Shown: positions 1 through 11,243, counted from the stretch's first letter. The stretch: DNA of 64,000 nucleotides from Manihot esculenta (GCF_001659605.2 NC_035171.2:10384256-10448255); one strand, 5' to 3'. Notes: generated by a model from the sequence alone, not told the origin. Translations and numbers: made by a program.

Positions 1-1035
1 TCATATATGTACTTTTATCGTGACTATTTATAATTTATACCATTATTAAAGGAGAAGAGGAAAATAATAATATTATCTGTTATTTAATTATTTTATCAGA
101 TAAATAATAATTTTATTATTTAAATAATTTAAAATTAATTAGATTATTTAGTTTTTATAATTAATTCTAATTTTAAAGCGGATAATAATTTTAATATTTA
201 AATTAATTTAAAATAAACAAAAATTTTAAAGTTTAAAATATACATAATCTAAACAAGATTAAAATCTTTGAGATGAGATGACTTTATTATTTAAATTAAT
301 TTAAAATTAATAAAAACTTTAAAATTTAAAATATACATAAAGTTTAGAATTTTTAAAATGTGATTATTAAAATAATACATTTAAATATGAGTTTCGCTCA
401 AAATAAATAATAAGTTATATAAAATAAGACTATGTGATAACAATCTAATAAATCAATACGTGTTTCATTCGTAGAAAGAAAAACATGATGCTTCATGATA
501 GATAGGTCTCAAGTTGGACAGACTCGCCTTCTCAATTTCAGAGCGAGTTTCTATAAGAAAGTTACCGTTAGACATCCAGCAGATTTCCTTTACGTCTGCG
601 AATAGAATTTTCGATCAATTAGCCGGTGCAAATCCCTTATCAATAAACTGGCCATATTCATTATGAATTATCAGAAAATACTATATTTATCTCTATCTTC
701 TTACAGTATAGAAGGGAATGGATCATAGAGGCAAAAATATGCTATTCTCTAACACAAATACTCTCAAGTTCTATTTTCGCCCTATCCTCTAGTATACTGA
801 CTTGAGCGTTAGAGTGGCTGCTGTAGGCACCCACCACCTCACGTTCTATTTCTTACAAGTTCTAGCCAATCACAGCACAGTTGCGTTCTGGCCACATTAT
901 CAATCTAAGTTCAACATCATTTGATTCCGTTGCCGGAAAATCCATTGAATCCTTTCAGTTTATTTGGATTAAAGCCGGTCTCTTATTTCTTTTCTCTTAA
1001 AAAAAAAATTTCTCCCTTCTTTCTAAATGGCCAAC
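1..1035 (+). repeat. ~1-kb direct repeat, copy 1 (old LTR plus 5'UTR of the outer retroelement family)
   Basis: This segment matches ~3987-5020 closely over its whole length, from the AT-rich left part through an LTR-like stretch (from about 429, TGTGATAA) and past a primer-binding-site relic near 925-940. It breaks off at 1035, where Tekay-type LTR sequence begins. The left end lies at or beyond the window edge. No intact reading frame is present. I infer a relic LTR and leader of the same family as the element starting near 4428. Confidence 0.7.
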
Positions 1036-3417
1036 TGTAACGACCCGGTGACCGAACCGCTACCGGCGCTAGGATTCAGATCGACTTAAGGTCGCCGGAA
1101 CCCGTAGCAAGCCTACTATGCATTCTGTAAACCTGGTAAATCCCATACATGATCAACAGTTTTCATAAAAATTTGAAACTTTACATTTACCAAGCTTAAC
1201 ATGTGCATGCACACTATCTCTGTAAATATAAAACCTCATACTAGAGCCCTCATCAAATGCTCTAGTTGGGTCATCATTTCATATATTAAGCTTGGTTCTC
1301 ATCATATATCATTATAAAACATAATAATATACAGATCATGAATAAAAGGGATCTACCCACTCTAGGGCCAAGCACAATTCTATCATCAATATACATTACA
1401 TGACTATACATCATTTTTACAATACATGTCTACTACCACTATTACATAAACTTTTCTCCTGTAGCTATCCCATGCTATCTCTGGCCCTGCAAACCTGGGG
1501 GTTAAGGAAAGGGGTGAGCTACTAGAGCCCAATGAGTATAGCAATAATAAAAACCATTTAATAAATCATGCTTCCATGAAATGCATCACATCACAAACAA
1601 TTCATATCAAGGATGAACTTGTCACCAATAGTCCTCACACATTCCAATAGTGCCAGGGCGTAGCATGGGCCTCTGGTCTTTCTCATAATATAACAATAAC
1701 ATAACATGACATTCCATCATGCCAGTGGCGTAGAATGGGCTTCTGGTCTTTCTCTTACTATAATACTCGGCTAGACTCCGGCATCGGAATTCCTACCGTC
1801 CGGAGGAATCTCGGATGTCGGGACGCTCTAGAAGGGTAAGAATATGTTTTTCTAATATGTTTTTAGGTATTTTATGATTTTAAGTAAGAAAGAAATTGAG
1901 TTTTGAATGAAAAAGACCATAGAGGGAAAATTCAGGTTCGGCCGCCGAACTTGCATGAGTTTTGGAATCATCTTCGGCTTCCGAAGGTGGCCTGGCCAGC
2001 CACCTATAAGAAGCCCCATGGCCGAAAATGGGCGAGTTTTCCTCCCTATTTCTGGCCAGAGGTGAGTCCATGCCCTTCCATGGTTGGTTTTGACGATTTT
2101 CCTCAAATCTTTCAAGTTTTAACAAGTGTTTACTTGGTTTTTGAAGTTTTTGGAACTAAGATCAAGTTGTGGAGCTTGGAGACCCAAGGAGCTAGATTTC
2201 TCCTAAATGTTTGTTTGAATGTGTATGCATGTTGTAGAATAGCTAAATGCATGATTGGAAAAGTTTGGGAGGCAATGTGCATTGAATGGCTGAGTTCTGC
2301 CACTTTGGGAGAACTCAGGTTCAGCAGCCGAAGGCACTTTCGGCCGCCGAACCTGCCTGTGGAGGCAAGCTTTTGGCTACCGAACCTTGCCCCCGAAAGT
2401 TGGACTTTCGGCTCTGGAGGGCAGTTTCGGCCGCCGAACCTGCCGCCGAACATGCATGAGTTTTGGATCTGGAGAGAACTTTCGACCGCCGAAGGTGCCG
2501 CCGAAGGTGCATGACTTTCGGATCTGGAGGAGGGTTCGGTCGTCGAAGGTGCCCTGTCCAACCTTCCTTTGCCTGTTTTGCATGAATGTTTTAGGGTGTT
2601 TTAGGGAGTATTTGGGGAGTTGTTTAGAGTCATGTTAGTCTATGTTTGGCACCTCATTTGAGTCCACCTATGTAGGATCGGACCCGAGGAACCGAGGAGC
2701 CCAGCAGTGAGTCAGCTGCTACAGAGTAGATCAGAGTCAGCCAGAGGTGAGTAGAACTGAACTATGTTTAAAATAATGAAAGTTTTTAGCATGTTTTATG
2801 CATCATGAATGCCATGTATATATTAGGTTGTGTTGCATTAGAATTCACGAATATGATACATTGCATAAATTGCTGTTGATGTGGATGGATTTTGGATGAA
2901 CCCTTAGCTCTCAATATGTCTAATGTTTAATGAAAGTCCAAGGCTGCCCATGTCCACGCGTCCTGGCATCTATTTATGTATGATGATTAATGAAAGTCCA
3001 GGACATGAGAAAGAATATGATGTAATGAATAATATTGAACAGTTATGTAATGTAATGATGTTTATTGAGGTTTAGAGTTGTGCTTGACCCTAGTATGTAT
3101 GGTTAATCCCTTTTTATATACATGATCTATGTAATGTGTTAATGATGCTTTATGTAAACCAAGCTTAATGTATGTTATGTTGCCCCATTGGAGCATTTGA
3201 TGAGGGCTCCAGTGTAAGGTTTATGTTTATGATGATGAGTATGCACAGGTTAAGCTTGGTAAAGGAAAGAAAAAATTTATTGTTCTATGTATATGTATGA
3301 TCATGTATGGGATTTAACAGGTATACAGGATGTATGTTAGGCTTGCTACGGGTCCCGGCGACCTTAAGTCGATCTGGATCCTAGCGCCGGTAGCGATCCG
3401 ATTTTCGGGTCATGTCT
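1036..3417. mobile_element. Head-to-head pair of Tekay-type LTR fragments
   Basis: The left arm (1036-~1757) starts TGTAACGACCCGG, the same terminus as the LTR at 6416, and reads in that orientation. At about 1758 the opposite LTR terminus (AATACTCGGCTAGACTC) appears as its reverse complement. The LTR then runs inverted to about 3417, ending in the complement of the TGTAACGACCCGG-type terminus. The outer ends therefore form a long inverted repeat, for example 1036-1150 against 3417-3300. The open frames at 1903-2561 are by-products of the GC-rich LTR repeats. No gag or pol lies between the arms. Confidence 0.72.
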
Positions 3418-3986
3418 AATATGTCTGATGTGGATGGATTTTGGATGAACCCTTAGCTCACAATATGTCTGATGTTTAATGAAAGTCCAAGGCTGCCCAT
3501 GTCCACGCATCCTAGCATCTATTTATGTATGATGCTTAATGAAAGTCCAGAGCTGCCCATGTCCACGTGTCTTGGCATTATGTGATGATTATAGAAGTCC
3601 TGCGGAGCTCCGTCGAGGGTCGGGCACATTGGATTGAGAGGATTGTTGGTGACAAGTCCATCCTTGATGTGAATTGTATGTGTTATGATGCATTCCATGA
3701 AAGCATGATTTATGATAATGTTTTATGGTTCTGCTCACTGGGCTTTTTAGCTCACCCCATTCCCTTAACCCCCAGGTTTGCAGGTTCGAGACAGTCCGGG
3801 AAGTCAGCTAGAGTAGGAAGGTTGTCTGTATGTAATAGTTAGTAAGTGAACATGAGAAAGAATATGATGTAATGAATAGTATTGAACAGTCATGTAATGT
3901 AATAATGTTTATTTTCTTTTTCAATTTAAATTACTATTCTTTTTCAATTTAAATAAAATTATATTTTCATCGTTGATATGAGTTAA
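3418..3986. repeat. Rearranged duplicate of LTR sub-sequence and AT-rich junction
   Basis: The block at about 3430-3580 repeats the motif found at 2880-3000 (GTGGATGGATTTTGGATGAA, then two 'AATGAAAGTCCA' blocks). About 3845-3905 repeats 3001-3065. This is a partial second copy of the inverted LTR interior appended after its terminus, followed by an AT-rich link into the second 1-kb repeat. The 91-codon frame at 3567-3842 has no recognisable domain and I do not call it a gene. Confidence 0.5.
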
Positions 3987-4379
3987 AATTATGATATATG
4001 TACTTTTATCGTGACTATTTATAATTTATACGATTATTAAAGGAGAAGAGGAAAATAATAATATTATCTGTTATTTAATTATTTTATAAAATAAATAATA
4101 ATTTTATTATTTAAATAATTTAAAATTAATTAGATTATTTAGTTTTTATAATTAATTCTATTTTCAAAGCGGATAATAATTTTAATATTTAAATTAATTT
4201 AAAATCAACAAAAATTTTAAAGTTTAAAATATACATAATCTAAACAAGATTAAAATCTTTGAGATGAGATCACTTTATTATTTAAATTAATGTAAAATTA
4301 ATAAAAATTTTAAAATTTAAAATATACATAAAATTTAGAATTTTTAATATGTGATTATTAGAATAACACATTTAAATAT

Positions 4380-4897
4380 TAGTTTTGCTCAAAATAAACA
4401 ATAAATTATCACCATAAAATAAGTCTATGTGATAAGAATTTAATAAACCAATACGTGTTCCATTCGTAGAAAGGACAGATAGGTCTCAGATTGGATAGAC
4501 TTGGTCTCTCAACTTCAGAACGAGTCTCTATAAGAAAATTACCGTTACACATCCAGCAGATTCCCTTTACGTCTGCGATCACAAGATTTCCGACCAATTA
4601 GCCGGTGAAAATCTATTACCAATAAGCTGGCCATATCATTACGAATTATCAGAAAATACTATATTTATCTCTATTTTCTTACAGTAGAGAAGGAAATGGA
4701 TCATAAAGGCAAAAATATGCTATTCTCTAACACAAATACTCTCAAGTTCTATTTTCGCCTTATCCTCCAGAATACTGACTTGAGCGTCAGAGTGGCTATT
4801 GTATGCACCCACCACCTGACGTTCTTTTTCTTACAGGTTCTAGCCAATTACAGCACAGCTGCGTTCTGGCCACATTATCAATTTAAGTTCAACAACA
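4380..4897 (+). repeat. 5' LTR of the outer element
   Basis: It aligns with 17,067-17,604. Shared blocks include TGTGATAAGAATTTAATAAA, the 'ATCCAGCA' and 'TTTACG' blocks, and the end AACAACA at 4891-4897. The right end is fixed by the PBS that follows. The left end is uncertain, because homology to copy 1 continues further upstream. Confidence 0.6.
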
Positions 4898-4902
4898 TCA
4901 TT

Positions 4903-4917
4903 TGGTTCCGTTGCCGG
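4903..4917 (+). other. Primer binding site, tRNA-Asp type (diverged)
   Basis: TGGTTCCGTTGCCGG lies 5 bp after the end of the 5' LTR. The standard site complementary to the 3' end of plant tRNA-Asp, used by Athila/Tat-type elements, is TGGCGCCGTTGCCGG, so two positions differ. The same relic occurs in copy 1 near 925-940. Confidence 0.6.
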
Positions 4918-5009
4918 AAAATCCATTGAATCCTTTCAGTTTATTTGGATTAAAACCGGTCTCTTATTTCTTTTCTCTTAGAAAAAAAAAAATATCTCCC
5001 TTCTTTCTA

Positions 5010-5890
5010 AATGGCAGACAATGCATGAACTATTGCTAAGTTTTCTACCGGCGTGGATGCTATCATTTCTTCAACTCCTGGTAGTGGACAAGGCCAGTAA
5101 AGCAGATCCCAACAATCTGAGTATTGAGCAAATACTCCAATACGTCATAAGGTTGCAGGTTATTTTTTAGTAATACAAAGTTCAGGAAGAAGCGTCTCTC
5201 ATAGCTCCCAGAGGAAAGGAGGAAGTCTCTGTTGATACCTCAAGGACTCGAACAGAGGCAATTTAGATGCGGTCCAAAAGGAAGGACAAGTTCAAGGGAG
5301 AGGAGTCATCAGACGATGCTCTGAAGGATGTCGGTTAGAAGATAGTACGGATTGCTCCAAGGTATCAAGGAGGACAAGAAGAGGATAAAAGAACGAGCTA
5401 AAAACAAGACCAAAAGCTGAAGAAGCAAGGATATAAGGGAGAACATAAAAGTTACCTAGTCTCCAGATGCGGGGACGACCAAAGTAAGTATAAGAATTAC
5501 ACCCCATTGAATGACTCACAAACACATATTCTAATGTGGATTAGGAAAAATGACAAGAAGATCAGGTGGCCTCTTAAATTCAACCCTAAGGAAGCTGAGA
5601 AATGATACAGGATCAGGTACTGCCATTTTCATGAAGTCCATAGATATACAACGGAGGAGTGCTAGCAAAGACGAGATTGAGAGGTTAATAAGTAGTAGTG
5701 CACTTTAAAAGTTTATCAAAAAGAGTAGAAGAGATAGGAGACCCGAGTACGAGGTAATAATTCTTAAAACCACCCATGACAGTGAACCTGTGGGGGTTAC
5801 TCATGTTTTTGCAAGAGGATCGAGCGTTAATAGGGGGTGCCAATAAGGAGAATATCACAGATGTCCAGCTCCTTAGTCAAATTCCGAGTC
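5010..5890 (+). pseudogene. Decayed gag of the outer element
   Basis: Reading all three plus-strand frames gives short gag-like pieces broken by many stops and frameshifts. The clearest piece, near 5610-5700, reads as YCHFHEVHRYTTEEC. This matches the YCxFHxxxxHxTxxC knuckle-like motif common in plant Ty3/gypsy gag proteins. It is followed by a segment resembling 'KFIKKSRRDRRP'. The minus-strand frame at 5292-5525 has no domain and I read it as a shadow. Confidence 0.5.
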
Positions 5891-6049
5891 TTAAAAACGG
5901 TCAAGTTGGACGATCAAATCTTTTATTTTATTTTTAGAAAAATTTTTGTAATTTATGGAAAGGTTATAAAATTAGGATGTATTCTTCAAGTTTCTTTTTT
6001 AATAGGAAGGTAAGAAATGTTGGACGGATGAAAGCGTGGAGACAAGAAC

Positions 6050-6410
6050 AAAGGCCATAAGGCATTCGCCAGGCCAAAATCTATGCGTTGGACCGCAAAA
6101 ACACATTCATAAAACGGCAGCAAGGCCATCCAAACATGAGTTTCGCATATCAAGGCATCTCATGCTAGGCCACAAGGAATTCGCCAACCAAAATCTGGAC
6201 ATTGGACTGCGAAAATACATTCATAAAACGACCACAAGGCCATCCAAGTATAGGTCCCGCATAGCAAGGCATCCCATACCAGGCCATAAGGCATTCACCA
6301 GGCCAAAATCTGGGCATTGGACCGTAGAAATATATTCATAAAACGACCACAAGGCCATCCGGGCATGAATTCCACATATACTTTCGACATAGGTCTTGCA
6401 CATAATCTGA
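6050..6410 (+). repeat. ~114-bp tandem repeat array (left part)
   Basis: Three-plus units recur at about 6060, 6174 and 6288. Each carries 'AAGGCATTC', 'CCAAAATCTGG', 'CATTGGACC' and 'TTCATAAAACG' blocks. Because ~114 is divisible by three, one frame stays open as an apparent 101-codon ORF with a ~38-residue repeat. I regard that as an artefact. The array is cut at 6410/15,605 by the Tekay-type insertion and resumes at 15,605 in the same phase. Confidence 0.8.
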
Positions 6411-6415
6411 GCATT
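6411..6415 (+). repeat. Target-site duplication GCATT, left copy
   Basis: GCATT directly precedes the LTR terminus TGTAACG at 6416 and is repeated at 15,600-15,604 just after the other terminus. Five bases is the normal target duplication for Ty3/gypsy integrases. Confidence 0.93.
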
Positions 6416-8848
6416 TGTAACGACCCGGAAACCGGACCGCTACCGGCGCTAGGATCCAGATCGGCATAAGACCGCCGGGACCCGTAGCAAGCCTAACATA
6501 CATCCTGTATACCTGTTAAATCCCATACATGATCAAATATATACATAAAACTTTAAACTTTTTCTTTCATTTACCAAGCTTAACCTGTGCATGCACAACT
6601 CAAAAACATAAAACCCCAGACTGGAGCCCTCTACAAATGCTCCAATGGGGCAACATAACATACATCAAGCTTGGTTTAACATAACTCATCATAAAACATT
6701 ACATATAGATCATGTATAAAAAGGGATTTACTATAAACGTTAGGGCCAAGCACAATAATAAACCTCATTACATTATTTTACATTACATTACTTTACATTA
6801 TACATGTCCACTACTATACTATTACATGACATAACTATGACATACCCTTAACCATTACTCTTTTGACTCCCTATGCTATCTCTGGTCCTGCAAAACTAGG
6901 GTTAGGGGAAAGGGGTGAGCTAAAAAGCCCAGTGAGCAGAACAATAAAACAATTCATTAAAACATATGCTATCATGAAATGCATCACATCACAAACAAAT
7001 CGCATCAAGGATGGAATTATCACCAATAGCCCTCTGCATATCGTACCAGGTCTAGCCGTGCTAGGGGCGATACGACCACACCTGGTTTTCTCTTACATAT
7101 ACATATCATAGCAAGTCCAACTGTGCCAGGGGCGATACGGCCTCACCTGGTCTTCTCTTACAGTCCAACTATGCTAAAGGCGATACGGCCTCACCTGGTC
7201 TTCTCTTACAGTCCAACTATGCCAGGGGCGATACGGCCTCACCTGGTCTTCTCATCTCATATCACATCATACCATCTCATGTCATTTCATATCATCTCAT
7301 GTCATTTCATATCATCTCATGTCATACCATATCATATTGAGGGCTAGAGGATCATCCAATATCCATCCACAACAACATCATCATATAATGCAATGCAACA
7401 TATTCGTGGGTTCTAATGCAACAACCTATAAACATGGCAATCGTGATGCATGGACATGCTTAAAAGTTAATTTGCTTTAAATAAAAGAGTTGTGTTCTAC
7501 TCACCTCTGGCTACCTCTAGACTAACTCTGAAGCGGCTAACACTGCTGAACACCTCGGTTCCTCAGGTCCGATCCTACATAGGTGGACTCAAATGAGGGA
7601 CCAAACAAACTCGAATAGGACTCTAAATATCTCCCCAAAAACCCCCTAAAGCATCATAAAACAATCATAGAAGTCATGCAAAAGAAGGCTGAACAGGGCA
7701 CTTTCGGCGGCAGGTTCGGCGGCCGAAAGTCCCTCCAGAACCGAAACTCGGCCACTTTCGGCAGCACCTTCAGCGGCCGAAAGTGGTTCCAGAGCCAAAA
7801 CTCATATATGTTCGGCGGCACCTTCGGCGGCTGAAACTCCCCTCCAGAGCCGAAAGTCCAACTTTCGGGGGCAGGGTTCGGCAGCCAAAGCAAGCCACCA
7901 TAGGCAGGTTCGGTGGCCGAAAGTCCCTTCGGCTGCCGAACCTGAGTTCTCCCAGAATGGCAGAACTCAGCTTCTTCATGCACAAACAGCCTCCAAACCT
8001 TCCAAAATAACCCAAAACCTCACATGATCTCTCCCAAACATGCATACACACTCCCTCATGCATATAGGGCATAAACTTACTTAAACCTCACAACATAACA
8101 TCGCATAAACAAACATTAAGCATAAAACCCACATAAACCTAAACATGCACATCTACTCTATCCCATGCATCAAAACTTCATAAAAACTTCATTAAAACAA
8201 AGAAAAGGGTGTGGATCTACACTTACCTCTTGAAGATCGAGGGTTGGTGCGATCCCTAACTTGGAGATGGGAGAAATCTAGCTCCTTGGGTCTCCAAGCT
8301 CCAAAACTTGGTCTTAAGCTCAAAACTCTTCAAAACAAAGATAAAACTCATGAAAACTTGAGGGATTTGAAGAAAAAACACTAAAACAACCAAAGGAGGA
8401 CATGAACGCACCTTAGCTCGAGAATGGGGAGAAAACTCGCCCATTTTCGATCTGAGGGCCTTTTATAGGTGGCCGGTCAACCACCTTCGGCGGCCTAAGC
8501 TGCTTCCACAACTTCACCACCTTCGGCAGCCTAACGTGCCCCCTAAACTATCCCATGTTCGGCGGCCGAACTTGAGGTTCGGTGGCCGAAAGAAAGCCAC
8601 TTTTGGAAGCCTAACATGCCTCCTAAACAACCCCATGTTCGGCGGCCGAACTTGAGGTTCGGCGGCCGAACCTGGGTTCTTCTCTCCTTGGTCTTTTCTT
8701 TCAAAACTCAAATCCTTTCTAATCAAAACCATAAAAACATGTAAAAACATTCTAGAAAACCTTTACTTTACCCTTCTAGAGAGTTCCGACATCCGAGATT
8801 CCACCGGACGGTAGGAATTCCGATACCTGAGTCTAGCCGGGTATTACA
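6416..8848 (-). repeat. 3' LTR of the Tekay-type element (left)
   Basis: This LTR is 2433 bp and is co-linear with 13,241-15,599. It contains a 48-bp tandem array near 7060-7250 and many TTCGGCGGCCGAA-like palindromes (about 7690-7930 and 8480-8680). The short frames called on either strand inside it are by-products of these repeats. It is about 74 bp longer than its partner, mainly because of one extra 48-bp unit and a 22-bp indel. Confidence 0.92.
7060..7252. repeat. 48-bp tandem repeat inside the LTR (four copies)
   Basis: Units carry a 'GCCAGGGGCGATACGGCC' core followed by 'TCACCTGGTCTTCTC' and TTACAG. The last three are regularly spaced by 48 bp; the first is more diverged. The partner LTR has one unit fewer (about 13,880-14,030). 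Confidence 0.8.
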
Positions 8849-8861
8849 TTCTCCCCCCCTT
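8849..8861 (-). other. Polypurine tract of the Tekay-type element
   Basis: On the minus strand AAGGGGGGAGAA directly precedes the 3' LTR terminus TGTAATACCC. This is the expected plus-strand DNA primer position, and it fixes both the orientation and the inner end of this LTR. Confidence 0.9.
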
Positions 8862-8939
8862 AAGAACATTCGTCCCCGAATGTTCCTCAACTAGCACATG
8901 CAAAGCAAAACATATCACATAACACATAAAAACATTATC

Positions 8940-9400
8940 CTTAAAAGAGATAAAGACATTGCCGGAGTATGAACTCCCGGGTCTCCCAAACACCTTCGTC
9001 CTTTTTTTTGTGGTGATTCTAAAAGATTTTCACCATCAGGATTCCCTTGTTCCTCAACTTTCTGATCTGCGTGTCTAGGATCCGCACTGGTTACCCAACA
9101 TAGGTGAGATCTCCTAAGATCTCTACATCTGATTCACTACGAACCTTGCCAGGATCTGACACGAACTTCCATAGCATAGGAACATGAGAACCCAGGTGGA
9201 TTCTTTCCATGGGAACAGGTAAATCTAACTTGTACGATACATCCCCAACCTTTTACAAGGCCTCAAAGGGTCCGATGTATCGTGAAGCTAGCTTACCTTT
9301 CTTCCCAAAAAGAACCACCCCTCTTTTAGGAGACACCTTGAGCAATACCATATCTCCCTCCAGAAATACTACAAGCTTCCTACGAGCATCTGCTCAACAC
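8940..9400 (-). pseudogene. Integrase C-terminal domain and chromodomain-like tail (broken)
   Basis: Minus-strand reading from about 9392 gives 'ADARRK' and 'VGDVSYKLDLP'-type integrase C-terminal motifs, including 'GKKGKLASRYIGPFE'. Near 9100-8965 follows a segment resembling a chromovirus chromodomain (RILDTQIRKLRNKG, then NHH). At least three in-frame stops interrupt it. Both the zinc-binding N-terminus and the DDE core are absent upstream. The plus-strand frame at 9209-9508 is a shadow of this region. Confidence 0.75.
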
Positions 9401-9479
9401 TTCTACCGGCACACAGCCGTCCTGATTCTTTCTCTGACAACTGACCTTCCCTCTGCTGTACTGTGGGATAAACCGCCAA

Positions 9480-9876
9480 GTGATTTCCGGCTGGGGCATT
9501 TGTCATAACATTTGCCTCACCCGGATGCTACCGAAACTTATAACCATAGTCACTAAGTAGTTCTACCCACTTTCTCTGCCTTAGGTTTAACTCTTTTTGA
9601 CTCAAGATGCACTGCAAGCTTTCATGATCTATAAAGATCTCTCATTTTTTTCCCATAAAGGTAACACCTCTACATCTTGAGTGCAAAGATCACAACTACC
9701 TTTTCTAGATCATGTGTAGGGTAATTCAACTCATGCTCCTTTAACTGCCTAGAAGCATAAGCAACTACCCTTTCAAACTGCATCAACACACAATCTAGTC
9801 CCACACGGGACGCATCACAGGACACTGTGAAGACTTCATCACTGGTAGGCAGAGTTAACACCGGTACTGACGTCAA
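9480..9876 (-). pseudogene. RNase H domain (partial)
   Basis: The minus strand from 9876 gives a recognisable Ty3 RNase H start with the catalytic-region motif [13 protein letters not shown], then '[20 protein letters not shown]'. This continues with stops to 'FIDHESLQC' and 'HPGEANV' near 9530. The sequence then passes almost at once into the integrase C-terminus, so the intervening integrase is deleted. Confidence 0.8.
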
Positions 9877-10747
9877 CCTTCTCTTTGGCTATTCAAAGCT
9901 TTCTTCACACTATTTTGACCAACTAACCTCTGTTTCTCTTTGGTCAACCCGATCATAGGAGCAGCAACTCTAGAGAAGTTCTGGATGAACCTCCTGTAGT
10001 AACCTGTCAACCCAACAAGCTCTTAATCTATGTCACTGTGGTGGGTCTAGGCCAGTTAACTACAGCTTCAACTTTCTTGGGATCTACCTCAAAACCCCTA
10101 TTTCTGACACATCGCGACCCAAGAAAGATATGCTCCTTAACCGAAACTCACATTTGGAGAACTAGGCACCCAAGCCATGTCCTCTCAAGGTCTGTAACAC
10201 TGTCCTCAGATAATGGGCATACTCCTCTGCGCTTCTGGAATACACCAAGGTATCGTCAATGAAGACAATAACGAAGTGGTCTAGAATCTAACTAGAAACT
10301 CTGCTTATGAGATCCATGAATGCTGCAGGGGCATTTAATAGCCCGAACGACATTACTAGGAACTCATAGTGCCCACATCTGGTTCTGAACGCCGTCTTCG
10401 GCACATCTTCTTCTCTGATCCTTTACTGCTGGTACCCGGATTTCAGATCTATCCTGAAAAGATGACCAACTCCTGCTAGCTGGTCTAAATAGATCGTCGA
10501 TCCAAGGTAACCGATACTTATTCTTGTTAGTGACTTTGTTCGACCGCCTGTAGTCGATACAAAGGCTTAAGGATTCATCCTTCACTCTCATAAACAACAC
10601 TAGAGCACCTCTAAGTGAGATACTCGGTCGGATGAAACCCTTACCTACCAACTCTTGCAACTGTTCCTTTAGCTCTTTCGACTTCTTTAACTCTACAGGT
10701 ACCATCCTGAAGGGAGGGATAGAGATGGGTCTGGTTCCCATTATCAC
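9877..10747 (-). pseudogene. Reverse transcriptase domain (frameshifted)
   Basis: The minus-strand frame at 10,747-10,364 starts with the conserved '[12 protein letters not shown]', '[11 protein letters not shown]' and '[17 protein letters not shown]' blocks of Ty3 RT. It then shifts frame near 10,490. Farther on, another frame shows '[13 protein letters not shown]' and the catalytic FIDD (codons at about 10,263-10,252) followed by TLVYS. All RT blocks are in order, but no single frame encodes them. Confidence 0.85.
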
Positions 10748-10966
10748 TTTAATTTCGAACTCTGTCTCCCTAACAGGTGGTAAATCTGACAGCTCGTTTG
10801 GAAAAACATCTAAAAACTCTCTCTGACTACGGACACTGAAGCTGGTTCCCTGACCTGACTGCTATGCTTTCTCACAAGAGCAAGAAATCCCCTGACAACC
10901 TTTCCTGAACAACTCACGAGCCTGTAGGACTGATATCAAACCTCTAGGTATCCCTACTCTGTCCCT

Positions 10967-11224
10967 TCAAAGGACTACCTCTGATCCACCCTGATCTCTG
11001 AACCTGACTACCTTGTCTCTGCTATCCAAGGTAGCACCATGAGTAGAAAGCCAATCCATCCCTAGAATGATGTCATAATCAGTCAAATCTAGAACCACTA
11101 GGTCGGCTGGAAGGCATCTACTCTCTACATACTCTGAACTATACTGACAGACTGACTCTGTCACAGATGGATCATACTTGGGTCCACTGACCCCAAGAGA
11201 ACACTCTAACCCAGAAGCTATCAA
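10967..11224 (-). pseudogene. Aspartic protease C-terminal half
   Basis: This frame contains 'LPADLVVLDLTDYDIILGMDWL', the flap/C-terminal block of Ty3 proteases, then 'HGATLD'. The active-site region lies at the end of the preceding gag frame. There the expected DPGSTHS-like motif reads DPDVSLS, after which a frameshift or stop separates the two parts. The protease is therefore both split and altered at its catalytic motif. Confidence 0.75.
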
Positions 11225-11243
11225 CCCACTCTATTTACGGCTC

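Larger units (their letters stand above)
3987..5020 (+). repeat. ~1-kb direct repeat, copy 2, containing the 5' LTR of the outer element
   Basis: This is nearly co-linear with 1-1035, but here the sequence continues past the 5'UTR into gag-like sequence. It therefore represents the true 5' end of the outer element. The stretch that matches the 3' LTR at 17,067-17,604 runs from about 4380 to 4897. Confidence 0.68.

Noticed and set aside
1852..2638. Several overlapping open frames on both strands around 1.9-2.6 kb
   Set aside because: They follow the GC-rich palindromic repeats of an inverted LTR. Frames of similar composition recur at 7.65-8.07 kb and 14.4-14.8 kb at equivalent LTR positions, and no domain is visible.
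7060..7252. Possible CRISPR-like array (regular 48-bp units)
   Set aside because: Units are directly adjacent tandem repeats without unique spacers, in a plant LTR.
7123..7347. Short repeat protein-like frame with recurring 'AIRPHLVFSY'
   Set aside because: It is the 48-bp LTR sub-repeat (a multiple of three) read as protein, with no start context or conservation argument.
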